From assembly GCA_027605045.1 (NCBI GenBank), contig JAQFWX010000002.1, positions 1,116,001 to 1,180,000 on the forward strand: a stretch of DNA of 64,000 nt, given 5' to 3'. This document shows, piece by piece, positions 45,253 to 56,581 of the stretch; positions within the stretch are counted from its first letter, which is position 1, and each line of letters begins with the position of its first letter. The notes beneath the pieces are model-generated. The model was not told the DNA's origin. It did not search any database and saw only the letters and a program-made list of their open reading frames with translations. Source of the DNA: Phallus indusiatus (Eukaryota > Basidiomycota > Agaricomycetes > Phallales > Phallaceae). The translations under genes and the position numbers were made by a program.

Positions 45253-46110
45253 AAACGAGTCATTTTCACAATAATGGTGCGTTATTTATATGATGTGGCG
45301 GCTTGTTTGTAGGAAATATGGTTGTAGAGTGTGAATAATGGGAGTTTGCTGTGTAAATGGTTGTAGACTGGGAATAATGGAGGTCTGCTGTATAAATGAC
45401 GTTGCTGTTGCCTTTCCCGTGCAAGATTGCTTACTTATTGTCAGAGCGTTATTCAAGAAATAAATGTATTGAAAATCTTATACAACTTCTAGAAAACAAT
45501 ACATCTAATAGAGTTCATCGCCATCGTTTATGCCAGTAATTGTTGTGTCGTTCGTTTTATCTCGAAGAGCTTGATCACGGCGTGCTTGAAGCTGCGCTTT
45601 TAGGAGGCTGCGCCCTGTCAGTGATGCCGCCCCACTATCACTATCTTCTATCTCCGTCTTTGTCGGTAGAGGGAAATACTTGCCTGAGCAGACGTTTTAA
45701 AAGACAAAACGCGGTGGAGACGCGTTATGGCCAAACTTTGAAACAGTTTAAAATTTTGTGTATGAGCTCTATTATTGATTGATTTTGGTGCCCCAGACAA
45801 GCCGAAAGTCATGAGACAGTTGGATGAGCGAACTGCCGCAACCTCTTGCCCGCGTTGACGGTCCCCAAACATATAGGAGAGGGATGCATCTCCAGATGCT
45901 GCATCCCTCGCGCAGTGGCAGCGAATGGGTGGGAGGGAGGTGTAACCAGGAACATGAAGATGAAGATTCCAATCTTAGCGGCGTAGATTGATCTGCCCCG
46001 TTTTCGTTCGGTATGCCTATGTCTGTGATGGATCTTGTGAGGACTCGTACGGTTGCGTCCATGTAGTCGATTTGTTATAACCAGCATTACCATTAGAATA
46101 ACTACTGTTG
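45253..46110. other. Spacer inside the duplicated block; no complete gene
   Basis: Contains an orphan terminal exon at 45505-45683. The remaining frames on the minus strand (45772-46114) lack supporting features. Confidence 0.45.
45505..45683 (-). pseudogene. Orphan 3'-terminal exon of an unknown gene
   Basis: Directly after a pyrimidine-rich AG acceptor, the minus strand reads KYFPLPTKTEIEDSDSG then SLLKAQLQARRDQALRDKTN and ends GINDGDELY before TAG. Composition and charge pattern look like a genuine protein C-terminus. No upstream exon could be joined, so this may be a fragment brought in by the rearrangement that duplicated BUD32. Confidence 0.35.
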
Positions 46111-46980
46111 TCAATCACAAGGCAAGCGATCGATATTCTCCTCATCAGAAACTATGGCCCCTAGCGCATCTCCAAACCATTCCTCACCCTCTCGCCATTC
46201 CTTGTTCTGAGTCCATTGGCTGATGACATCGAGTGCGTCCGCAATTCTCTTGTTCATATTGAGCGCTTCCCATAGCTCCGGGTTCTCGTCTGGGTTAACG
46301 TACCCCTCCTGTACGCCGAGGAGGTGATAATCCACAAGTTCCATCAGATCCGAGTTCAAGTTCGTTCGAACAGAACACGCTTTGGGGTACTTGAGCATAG
46401 TACGTAGGAGCCACCCGTAGACGGCTGAAGGTCGAGGAACGAGGATCTTGGTAGTTGACGATGAGGGTAGATGGTGTAGTGGTGCGGAGGTGTAAAGTTC
46501 TTCGGGGTTGAGCGAGGCAAATGATGCAGGGAAGAGTGCGAAATGCTGAGAAAAAGCAGGAGAGGACGACCGGGTTAGTCGGTGGTGGGTTGCTTTGGTG
46601 TGGATGTCCCCCTCCGCTAGGCTGAGCAGCTCTGAATGAGGAGACCGGGGAGGCCTATCTCGCTCAGGATCTCCGACGCCCGATGTAGATCCTTGTCGGG
46701 AACGACGTAGGAGAAGTCCTAGAAAATAGGTAAAACTATTGGTTATCTCGGAAGAGAAATACAGAACGAGATTACTTGCCTTAACGATGATAGGCACTGC
46801 CATTCGTCTATACAATAAAGCCCTCCACTCAATCAACTCGATGCCCGCCGCTTGCAGTCTAAGAAGCGCGATATCGACGAGTTCTGCGGGCTGTTGTTCA
46901 AAGACGTCTTTCGGGGTGGAGCAGGTATTGAGCTCCTTGACCTTACAATCGTGAGGCTGGAGGGGCCGATTCAGGAGCAT
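46111..46980 (-). pseudogene. Nucleotidyltransferase-fold-like protein with an apparent frameshift
   Basis: Start at ATG 46980. The first part (VDIALLRLQAAGIELIEWRA, then VPIIVK) is followed by an intron whose GC-AG form (46779-46719) continues with DFSYVVPDKDLHRASEILSE and IGLP. That frame soon stops. The neighbouring frame then continues as RSPHSELLSLAEGDIHTKAT and HHRLTRSSSP and stays open to the stop at 46111. A run of four C (G on the + strand, 46647-46650) lies at the switch, so one missing base would restore continuity. The alternative GT-AG splice avoids any stop but gives an implausible Arg-rich segment. The overall layout resembles fungal NTase-like families with a hydrophobic beta-strand core; activity is doubtful. 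Confidence 0.5.
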
Positions 46981-47123
46981 GGTGGTGGTATTATTCCAAG
47001 GATGAAATGGCTGATGAAGCAGGCAACAGAGTAAGTCTGACGTCACGCGTCACTCGACAAATATCTTATGTCCCCTATTCAAGTCCTAAGTACATCCTTT
47101 AGAAAACGCTCATCATTTTGAGA

Positions 47124-48150
47124 ATGACGACAAGGATCTCTATAACAACCTCTCCCGAACTTCAAGCCAAAGCCGCAGCCTTGCTCTCGCAATACCTAAC
47201 TGAGGAATTGGATTGCCCGCACGCTTACATAGGCGGGTTTGCCTGGTCTCTTCTTGGGAGTCACCGTCCGACAGAGATAAGTCCAAAACACCACTTCACA
47301 GAAGGGTGCCGGTGACTGCCCAAGCTTACTTCTTGCATATACGATATAGATGTTCTCGTCGAAACCAACAACCTTGAGGTGTCTCAGCTTCGCGAAAGGT
47401 TAGAGAACGTGGACCACCGGTTCGCCACAGTAGGAATCAAGTGGTATTTTGTCCATGTATGCACATTCTCTTTTGCCCGGTAGCCGTAACGAGAAGGAGT
47501 GGGAAAGCATTCCACTCTTTAAAACGCCGGACACTGATCTACCCATTCCCAAGCTTTTGGTCTGATGAGTCCGCTTTTGCTCCACACAGAATCCTGTAGA
47601 AAATCTCAAAGGCGAAGATCTTGTTCATGCAAGCAGCAACAACATTCTGATCGAAATGTTGAAGACTGGCACCCTCGGTCTCCCAGCAGTTGCCGAACCC
47701 ATTTATATATCAAGCATCCATCTGGGGTCTGTAAGTAGTGCCTGCCCCTCCACTTTAAGAGAAGAAAATGCGATTAGTTGTTAACATGCCAACCTCGCGA
47801 TATTTATAGCCTTCGCAATCCTCTCTCCACCCATCCTCCTTCTCACCAAAATGAAGCGGTGGTGGACAACACACGAGTCTACCCGTCCCAAAACCATCAC
47901 CAAGAACCGGTCGGACAAGAACGACCTCGACTTTCTCATCTTTTGGCTCTCTTCAAACAAGATGAAGATCGACTTCGACCTGTATAAAGGGAAGGAGAAG
48001 CCAGAGCTTTTGAAGACTGTTAGAGCGTACCGCGACAAGTTTCGAGACAACGTGGAGTTGATGAAGGCGTTGCAGGAGGTTCTTCATGAGGAAGATTGGG
48101 ATGCGATTCAAGTTGCGCCGGAGACGTCGACTTCGAGACACGCGCAATAG
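47124..48150 (+). CDS. MNT-type nucleotidyltransferase-like protein, splicing uncertain
   Basis: ATG at 47124. Exon 1 reads AYIGGFAWSLLGSHRPTE, the GG motif of the nucleotidyltransferase fold; the next exon gives DIDVLVETNN, its DxD. They join only through an AT-AC intron (47277-47342); a GT-AG choice (47281-47349) yields INVLVE without the DxD. A 133-nt intron follows FATVGIKWYFVH, then NPVENLKGEDLVHASSNNIL and PAVAEPIYISSIHLG. The last part (ILLLTKMKRWWTTHEST, then KMKIDFDLYKGKEKPELLKT) is in a frame not reached by the best splice, with a run of four G (47724-47727) at the junction. The family is common in mushrooms with unknown substrate. The gene may be decaying. It is divergent from the preceding gene, with 143 bp between the ATGs. 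Confidence 0.6.
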
Positions 48151-48384
48151 GGTGGATTTGGGGATCGATGAGGGAGGGAAGGGCTCAAGTTGGTCTTGGG
48201 CTGGGTGAAGGAGCGATGCGCCGCCTTGACCGGAGGGCGAGGCGTCGAGAAGGAAGGGAGGGAGGTTGACGGAGAGGAGGGGAGGCCGCGTCGAGAGGGA
48301 GAGAGGAGACGAGTTGGCGTGTAGCGTAGGATAAGAGGCTGCTGTACCGTGACGTAGGCGTAGAATTTCAATCAAAGACGCGCA

Positions 48385-48851
48385 GATAGTAATTAATGCG
48401 TATTTTATTCTCAAACTCCGTTCGATCAAAGGATGAACACCGGCGAACCATGCATGAGTGGAATTATCAATTTGTTCATTATCTTTAAGTAGACTTTCGG
48501 CCGTTTTTCCATGATCGATACATTCTAAACCGAGGATACCATCTTCGGTATCCAGATATCTAAGTCCCGGAACTTGTACGCAATTTTGTAGACATTTTAG
48601 TACCATTCGAGCCTCTTCAGTAATCCTCCCTTTTGTCAAAGCATTATCCAAGCTAGGGTGTCTATACCCATTCGAGAACCGGTGTTTTAGAAAAATGAGA
48701 GGACCGTTAGGCCCATGGATACGATATTGGTAAATTCTCTGCCGCCTTATATTGCATTAGTGAAATTATTACGGTTGATTGTGAGGAAGCTTACCGCCTC
48801 TGCACCTTGAGATATGGGTGTCAGTGAATTTAAAACATCTTTCAGAGTCAT
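48385..48851 (-). pseudogene. Truncated duplicate of BUD32
   Basis: Nearly identical to 44535-45174. Exon 1 (ATG at 48851), intron 1 and most of exon 2 are kept, including [20 protein letters not shown]. An internal deletion of about 175 bp then removes the rest of exon 2 and the catalytic loop [10 protein letters not shown], joining straight to sequence near the end of exon 3. After the homology ends the frame runs into unrelated sequence. A 3-nt insertion gives IDHGKT for IDGKT. Kinase function is impossible. It probably persists as the upstream flank of prefoldin-5. Confidence 0.9.
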
Positions 48852-48913
48852 CGCGATCTATGAAAGATTCGCCATGTCACTTCAAGTCACGAGAGAATGT
48901 TGATGCCACAATA

Positions 48914-49525
48914 ATGGCCTCTCAGCAGCCACAACAGGTCAACGTCTCTGATCTCGAATTACCTCAACTAGTTGAAGTCAAACGACAGCTGGACGAGGTA
49001 AGCAGAAGGCTATGATTCACGCTGATCTGAATAACCTCCTTGGTTAGGAATTATCACATTTGACCAATTCATTTGCCCAGCTAAGGCAAGCACAGAGCAG
49101 GTTCAAGACCTGTGTGGAGAACGTTAAAGAAGTAAAACCAGAGAACAAAGGTCCTTTTGGAGACTATATCAATGAATCAAACTAATCTAACTAAATAGAC
49201 AAAGTAATCCTTGTGCCTCTAACAAATTCGCTCTATGTGCCAGGAAAATTAAACGACACACAACATGTAATCATAGACGTTGGCACGGGGTATTATGTCA
49301 AAAAGGTATGCATTGTGTCGATTGTTAGCATCTCGTATAACTGCACCTCTTTAATGCATCTTGTAGACACGGGCCCAAGCGATAAAACATTATGAGGACA
49401 AAGTCAATTACATCAAGGGCAACTTAGACGGCCTACAGAGTTCCATAGAAAAGAAACAAGATAACCTGAATTACCTCGTCAATGTAATGCAAGCTAAAAT
49501 GGCTGCGTCGCAGTCAAAATCATAA
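48914..49525 (+). CDS. GIM5: Prefoldin subunit 5
   Basis: Four exons (48914-48997, 49048-49150, 49199-49305, 49367-49525) give 150 aa, the typical alpha-type prefoldin length. Two coiled-coil arms flank a beta-hairpin core. The core [20 protein letters not shown] followed by [11 protein letters not shown] is almost diagnostic of prefoldin 5 (MM-1/Gim5). Residues 9-25, [19 protein letters not shown], match the start of the family. It belongs to the hexameric chaperone that hands unfolded actin and tubulin to the CCT chaperonin. It was originally divergent from BUD32, of which only a decayed copy remains next to it. Confidence 0.97.
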
Positions 49526-49647
49526 CCAATTCGTGATATGGAAATGCCAGTCTATATTTAAATGACTACAATGCAAGAGTAATGCAAGAATAACTTAAAA
49601 TGCGTGCGAGTAATGATTTACACCCAGAATACATATCATAACATTCA

Positions 49648-52600
49648 TTATTGTTCATTAACGTCCCTCTGACGTGATTTCCGAGCATTTTGAATGCTTT
49701 TCTTGGCCCGTTCAATAGTTTTCGTCAATTCGTCCTTCCCAGATGCTTCCTGTATTACTTTCCGTGTTGTCTCCATTGGCGAGGCATATCCATTAAACCT
49801 AGAAGAACGGAGGAAGATATCGGGTTGCGCAAGGCTAGTAGAACCTTGATAATAGATCGCATCAGGTGTCTTGAACGCTATCATACTCAAATCATCGGAT
49901 AGTCGCGTTTTGCCAGGTGATGTCGAAGGGCTCCTCGTTGACGGCCGTGTTAGCGATCCAACATTGGGTCGGGTGGGAGTTTCGTGCCCCATACTTGCGC
50001 TATCGAAAAAAAATTAAAAAGGAACGTTCCTTTGAGACATTGACGACCTTACAGTTTTTCGTCATCCGCCCGTGCCGCACGAAGATCTTCCACAGACTGT
50101 TTGGCTTTCGTGATGGAAGATCTTAGTCGTGTCAAGACATCGGTTTTCTTCGTTGGCAACCCTCCGTTAACTTTAGTTAAGCCATCGACGCGAGCATGCT
50201 CGTCTCCGTTGACCATCTCAACAGTAATATCCCGTTTATGTCGTTTTTCCGATAAATTCCTTTGACTGAGTTCAGAGAATGAAGTTTCATGTGAGGCAAC
50301 CACCAACCCATTAAGGTGATAATCATCAGGAGCAGTCCGCTTCCTGGAGTTCTGTCCAGAAGATGCCTTTTCTTCCAGTGCGATAAGCGCAAAACTAATG
50401 GCCTCTGAAAACTCCCGGACACTTGGAAGAGGCTCTTGGATGTCGAGATGGAGGTAAAAATGGGAGGATATTGACGATTGGAGTTTGAAAAGAACGAGAT
50501 ATGCTATGCGGTTAGGCACATGACGTACGTCGAATTCTAAGGGAAGACGTCAATACAATTACCACGTTATATATACAAAACACACTTTTATTCTGGCCCA
50601 TCTCTGCTATCAATTCCGCTTTAAGAAGCATCGCCGGCTCTTCAAACGCAAGCCAGCTGGACTCGATATATCCGGTGAAAGCCTGAAAAGCCGAACTAAC
50701 ACAAATTCAAATCTTCATCGCAGCTAACAGACAGAGAGAACAAACCGGTCATCAGTTATTGCAGAACCATCGAAAGTGGGCCAAGATTCGGGAATCGTTT
50801 CGATCTTGCATATTTCTGTTACTCCTTCGGCTAACTTTGGAAGTAGATTCATAAAGGCTTCAATAATTTGGCCATACAAGAGCCAATTAACTTGTAACAA
50901 TGTCAGCATGTGGTTTCAAAAGAAAACAAATAAACCTACATGGATATGGGGTATCGATTGAAGTTTCTATTTGACAGCTTCCTAGGGCCTCGGCTAATTT
51001 AGCATCCCATATCTGCAAGAATATCGAAAAAACATCTGCAAGACTGAATCAACAGCTGACACGCAGAGTGACAAGATTGATCATACCTTCCGGGCTGGCC
51101 TTTTTAACAAGTTTACCCGTGGTGTCGAAAACAACTTTTTTTAAAGCACGCAAGAATTGATCATTTAGATCCCCATTCTCGAAAGCTAGTATAACGGCGT
51201 CTAAGACGACCCGTTGTTTCAGTAAATTTTTGATCTCGGCGGTAATGGGCGTGGGTAACGATTTGCTGTCAGTCCATTGTAAGATCAGAACAGAAGGTAT
51301 ATAATGACGATTGGAAGGAGGCGTGACAATGCATATCGTAGACGAAGGATATCTTGCTGAATGACACTAACGCGTAAAGTAAATTCAACATTATTGATTG
51401 ATCATACAGTTGCGATAAAACGAACACAACCAACCTTTCGTCGTCGCCAGGAGTTAAATCGATAACAATGAGACCTGGTCCGTGGTCGCTACTGATGCCA
51501 TTGGGAATACACGTAATGTTATCTTCAGCCGTGGATTGTACGTCAAACTTAACCCGCAGCCACTCCCCCGTGCTCTTGTTTTGTGGAGAAGTACACAGCC
51601 AAACATCCCCGCGGCATTGAGTTTTCTTGACATATCGTAAAAAAGTTCCTCGGTCCCATAACTTAAGACGCTCTTGTTCTGCCTGTGATCAAAGATTATG
51701 GAAATGCACATTTTGAATTAGCTGATACTCACTTCTCGGATAGCTGTAAGAGTCATCTCGTCATCCATCCTTTTCTTTACTTTTGATCTTCGTCGGCTCC
51801 TGACAACATTGGAATAAGAGGATTCCGGTATCGAGAATTCGGACATATCCTCCCATGATATCAAATCTTCGGGTTCTCCATTCTTCGTAGACTGTATGAT
51901 TCCACGAGACGAGCCCGGACTCGTCCCCATCTCCAAAATACTTTTCTTAAACGCCCTTCTCACTTCTCCCCTTTTAATCACAATGCGTTTCCACCTTTCG
52001 AAAATATGGTTCATGAATGTAATATCGGCAATTCTTGTCTTTTCTTTCCTTTCACGTTTCAACTGCTCTTGATACTCGCGCTCTCTCGTCTTTCGTTCCT
52101 CCTCTTCTTTCTCTTTTCTCTTTCTTTGCTCCTCTCTACGCAGTTCCTTTTCCTTCTCTTCTTCTAATCGCCGTCGTTCCTCCTTTTCTTTTCGGTGACT
52201 TTCCTCTTCAGCTGCTTTCTTTTCTCTGTCCCTTCTTTCTTTCATCTGGGCCCGTAGCTCCTGCTCGTGTTTCTCCGCAAGTCTTCTTTCTTCCTGTTGT
52301 TTTTGGGCAATTATTTGCTCATGCCGCTCCTTTTCCAGCTCGTCTTGACTTGAAGCGGCACCGGCCAAGCTGGGCTGACCGTTCAACGAATGGTCTGTCT
52401 GTCTAGGTGGAATCATTGGGGAAATAAAAGCCGGAGTAGGGGGAACATAGGTAGGGACGGAATCGAGCTTTTTGAAAGCAAAAGCGGGCGCTATGTTCAT
52501 TCCAAACGGCGAGGGCTTATTACTAGCCTCAAGAGGCCATCCGGTGGAGCCCTGTACGAATGGTTTGGCAGGCGTTCCATTTGTTTGTGTAATTGAGACT

Positions 52601-54412
52601 GGAAAACTTGGAAGAGGGGGTCGCGCAGCGGGCGCAGGGGTTGCAGTTGGAGTCGGAAGTCTAGTTTGGGGGAGAGCCACGAAAGGAGAAGCGATCGGTA
52701 TCGAAGGCATAGCTTGTATAGTACCTTTCCACGTTACTTGAGCCTTCTCAAAGTCTCCATTGACCAATCGAACGTCGCTTCGTCCTTCCCTCTTAGGCTC
52801 GACGAGGTTCGATGAATGGCGTTGCACAATTTGCGCAGTTGCTACATGTCGTTTCACTTATGCGAAGGCGTTTTCAATAAACTCAAAAACTTACAATCAA
52901 ATGCACTAAGTCTATTCAAGACCACCCGCTTTTCCGCAGTTTCAGTATCCAACTCTACCCTTATGCCGAACTTTCTCATTACTTCTTCCACTTTGGCTTC
53001 TCCCTCTGAACTGTGTGCCACGTTCGGAGTGCTAAATCCTAGCATTGTCCCAACATCTGGAATCGGAATTCCTCGGTGACGAGTGCTGTAAGCCTTCCAA
53101 AGGGCATGAATAGCCCCCTTTCGAATCCCACCGAAATGATATTCCAACAAACATGCAAGTAGATACGAAGTAGCGGGATCCTCAATTCGTTTAAAGAAGC
53201 GCGTAAAGAAGTTTTGTAAAGGCGGAGAAGCGGCTAACGATTTCGTGCGAGATTTGTGAGTTGATCCGCTAGCTGGACCCCTTGTGTATTTGTTGCCGAA
53301 ACAGCAAAGGACTGGGCATGAGCTCTAAACTCAAGTGCGGATTGCATTATAGGAGAAAGGAATATATGTTGCGGAAGAGTATGTAAGCGATGAAGAATTG
53401 AGTTAGATCGAATATGAGCTAGTAGATAGTATGCTCGAAATTCGGCTTCATTGGGTGGCTGAGGATCGGTCACCGGTCGGTCGTCATAGAACTGAATGAG
53501 CGATTGCAGAGCTGTGTATATTAAGATAAGAATTTGACACTAATCCACGAAAAGGTCACGTACTCTTCATCATCTGCTCAACTTCTAACCAATAATCAAA
53601 GCCACGAATTTCTTCTTTGTCTTCTCCCGAGACGCCTTCTCCCTCACAAAAAGCATGAACGGCCAAAATGTGGAATCTTGCAATTCTTTCAAAGCATTCT
53701 ATGGCAGAAGGTCCTTTGATGTGCTGAATAACAAAATCCGTTCGAATTGCTCTTGTTCTATCACGAATGAAGGCATATGTAGCTGCCAGTCCGTGAGTAG
53801 GTAACAGGTCTTCAAGGAGATAATCCAAAGTTTTCTACAAAATGAGAGGATATTAGGTTATATTATATTCGCGAGATGACATATACCTTGAGTACGTGTG
53901 GTGGTCGTAGGTCGCTCGGTAGTGGATCTTCATTACCAGCTGCTGAACGACGATATTTCTTCACGGCACGGGTATGATCTATTCTTTTGGGATTTGTACC
54001 TGGAATCTAGTAAAACATAACAAAGGTCCTCTTTGAAGTCACGATCAACAAAGAATATATGTACTACCTTCTCCCACTCGTCGACGTCTTTCTGGAACTC
54101 TCTTTCGTGTCGTTCGAATTCGGGACACATATCAAGGCATGTTCCAACTACGGTAATAGCACCTGTTAAATCTGTTCGATTTTCAGGATCCGCGATAAGT
54201 TTGTTCTTGATGGCATGGGCTCGCAGAGAGGGACGAAGAGTTTTGAGCTAATTATGGCACGCGGTAAGCAATTTGGATGCACCACGCAGGTCGGGGAATT
54301 CGCGCACTTCAAGAAACCGATTCCCAGGTAGCAAGCCATCGTCTCCAAATTTTCCTTCAGATTCCTTTTGAGTTGCACGAGTAAAACGATGTTGTGTCGG
54401 CGCGAAAGCCAT
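49648..54412 (-). CDS. SAC3: SAC3/GANP-family mRNA export factor (TREX-2 scaffold)
   Basis: A large gene of at least 12 exons from ATG 54412 to the stop at 49648, roughly 1,300-1,400 aa. N-terminal GTCLDMCPEFERHEREFQKD and HTRAVKKYRRSAAGNEDPLP with DLRPPHVLKKTLDYLLEDLL open the SAC3/GANP domain; FFTRFFKRIEDPATSYLLAC continues it. A Pro-rich linker and a long Glu/Arg-rich helix (about 52050-52350) follow, then the GANP-like C-terminal part (WLCTSPQNKSTGEW, VLILQWTDSKSLP). It docks mRNPs and genes to nuclear pores together with Thp1, Sus1 and Cdc31. One junction near 53278-53281 needs a frame change: either a missing base in a run of four C, or a very short intron. The last two exons (50519-49648) were joined by phase and belong to this gene. 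Confidence 0.9.
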
Positions 54413-54512
54413 CGCTGCCAAGTGTGACCAACGTTACATTCCGAGACGTACTTATACTTACCTAAGGCGCAGTTGGGTCAAATTGTGTTAGTCCTTTCTG
54501 TACAAAGTCAAT

Positions 54513-56455
54513 ATGTCCCTTCAAAGCCTGGGCAAAGGTACGGCAAGTTTTTGTTTCTCTCTGGGATGTTGTGCGCTGACTATTCCTTCAAGGAACGCTC
54601 AGAGTTGTCAAGAACTACACCAAGGTTTGATTCGTTCATATTGATGTGGCAGCCCTTCTGATTCATTGATCTATCTTAACTTAGGGGTACTCGGATGTTC
54701 AGGCTAAAGTTCGAGATGCCACCTCGAACGATCCATGGGGACCTAGTGGTACTCAAATGAATGAACTTGCTCAGATGACGTATAATCAGTGCGTAGAATG
54801 TAATGCGCAGACTGTCTAATCCTGACACGCGCCCCCAGGAATGATTTTGTTGAGATTATGGAGATGTTGGATAAACGACTTAATGATAAAGGTAAAAATT
54901 GGCGACATGTTTTTAAAGTACGTTTCTTTCGTCCCGACAGAATTGTAACGTTTACGAAGCATTGGGTTTCTAGGCTTTGACTGTTCTTGACTATTGTCTT
55001 CACAACGGCTCCGAAAATGTCGTGATCTACTTCCGAGACAATGTATACATAATCAAAACTCTCAAGGAATTTCAGTTCGTGGACGAATACGGCAAAGACC
55101 AGGGTGCCAATGTACGGCAAAAGGCTAAAGATATTACAAATCTTCTTCAAGACGAGGCGCGTTTGCGGGAAGAGCGTCGCTCCCGAGCAAACATGCGAGA
55201 TCGCTTGACTGGAACCTCCAGACCCGATAACGATGATTTCGGTGATTCCGATCGTTCCCGAAACTCTCGTCCGACGCCATCGACCAACTCCAGACGAAAT
55301 AACGCTAACGCGGAAGATGATGAGCTGAGTCGTGCCATTGAGTTGAGTAAACGTAGTTTGGCGGAGGAGGAGGCTAGGAAAAAAGAAGAAACCGATTTGC
55401 AGCGAGCGATAAGGCTAAGTGAAGAAGAAGAGTCTAAACGCAAGAAAGCTCTTGAAGATTCAAACGCTCGTAGTCTTTTCGACGATGCTCAGCAAATGTG
55501 AGTGGATTCGGGAATATTCCTCAACTTGTACTAACGGTTAATGGGTAATAGTAATTCTACAAATCCTTTCCCTCTCCTTGATGTTTCATCCCCGAATACC
55601 CTTCAACCTCAATATACTCAACTTCAACCACAGTTGACCTCTTTCAACCCTTACGCTCAATTGCAACAACAGGAACAGTTGCAGGTTAGTATTGACTATG
55701 GTTACTAAGCCTATACTAACGTCTATTTAGGCTGAATACCTTGCACAACAACAACAATGGCTTCTGCAGCAACAGCAACAGGCCCAGGCTCAAGCTCAAG
55801 CTCAAGCTCAAGCCCAAGCCCAAGCCCAAGCTCAGGCCCAGGCCCAGGCTCAAGCTCAAGCTCAGGCACAAGAAGAATGGTTCAGGCAACAACAATTGCA
55901 ACAGCAACAACAGCTTCAACAGTTCTTACAGCCACAGCCGCAGTTGTTTGCTCAACCTACAGGATTCGGGTTGGTTCCTTTTCTCATTTTCTATGCAGCA
56001 CGAATTTATATGTAATTAGAACGAATAATCCATTTGCACCCCAGCCAACTCCGCCGATGCCAGTACTCTCCAATAACAGCTTCACGTCCTCTTCCTCATC
56101 GTTTTCTCCGAGTGTCAATTCCACTCCTACAATTAACACCACCTCCAGCAGCACCGCTTCTACACCAAGTATACCCTCCGCAAAGACAAAGTCTGACGGA
56201 CAGTTTTCACATTTGGCGAACCTCATTGGAAACAGGTACGTCAAAAAGTAAGTTACGTAGTATTCCGTGTTTAAGTTTTATCACAACAGGGAAGACGGTA
56301 TCGATACCTTTGGGAATATTGGACCGTTGCGATTCGGGCACACTCAAGCTGGACTGCAGGCGCAGAGGACTGCAAACGGCTATAACCCGTTCCAGGCGAA
56401 CAACCAGCAGCAACAACAGGCTGCCAGCCAAGATCAGCCTTTCTTCACGATTTAG
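54513..56455 (+). CDS. Epsin (ENTH-domain endocytic adaptor)
   Basis: At least eight exons from ATG 54513. The ENTH domain covers residues 1 to about 150: LRVVKNYTKGYSDVQAKVRD, ATSNDPWGPSGTQMNELA, IMEMLDKRLNDKGKNWRHVF, KALTVLDYCLHNGSENVV and NVRQKAKDITNLL. Two ubiquitin-interacting motifs follow (EDDELSRAIELSKRSL and ETDLQRAIRLSEEE). The tail has three NPF motifs for EH-domain proteins (TNPFP, NNPFAP, YNPFQ) and long Gln/Ala repeats. Role: clathrin adaptor that binds PI(4,5)P2 and ubiquitinated cargo, as yeast Ent1/Ent2. It is divergent from SAC3 with 100 bp between the ATGs. All splice borders are GT-AG. Confidence 0.96.
55785..55868 (+). repeat. GCTCAA/GCCCAG hexamer repeat in epsin (Ala-Gln run)
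   Basis: Fourteen or so near-perfect six-base units encode alternating Ala-Gln. The third-position C/T and A/G changes show that it is not a fresh microsatellite. It may vary in length between strains and adjusts the length of the disordered epsin tail. Confidence 0.9.
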
Positions 56456-56581
56456 AGAGGTTTTATATTGTACTTTAAGGAGTTTTAGTCTGTATTTATT
56501 ACATTCCTTATGCAAAAGATAATGTGCGAGACGCGTGACGGGAATGTGACATAATGCCCCTTGAGCGGTGGGCGACCTGCA

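Noticed and set aside
52035..52741. Plus-strand frames opposite SAC3
   Set aside because: Mirror translations of the Glu/Arg-rich SAC3 helix and its Pro-rich linker.
55147..55919. Minus-strand frames opposite epsin
   Set aside because: Shadows of the UIM region and the Ala-Gln repeat (Leu/Ser runs).
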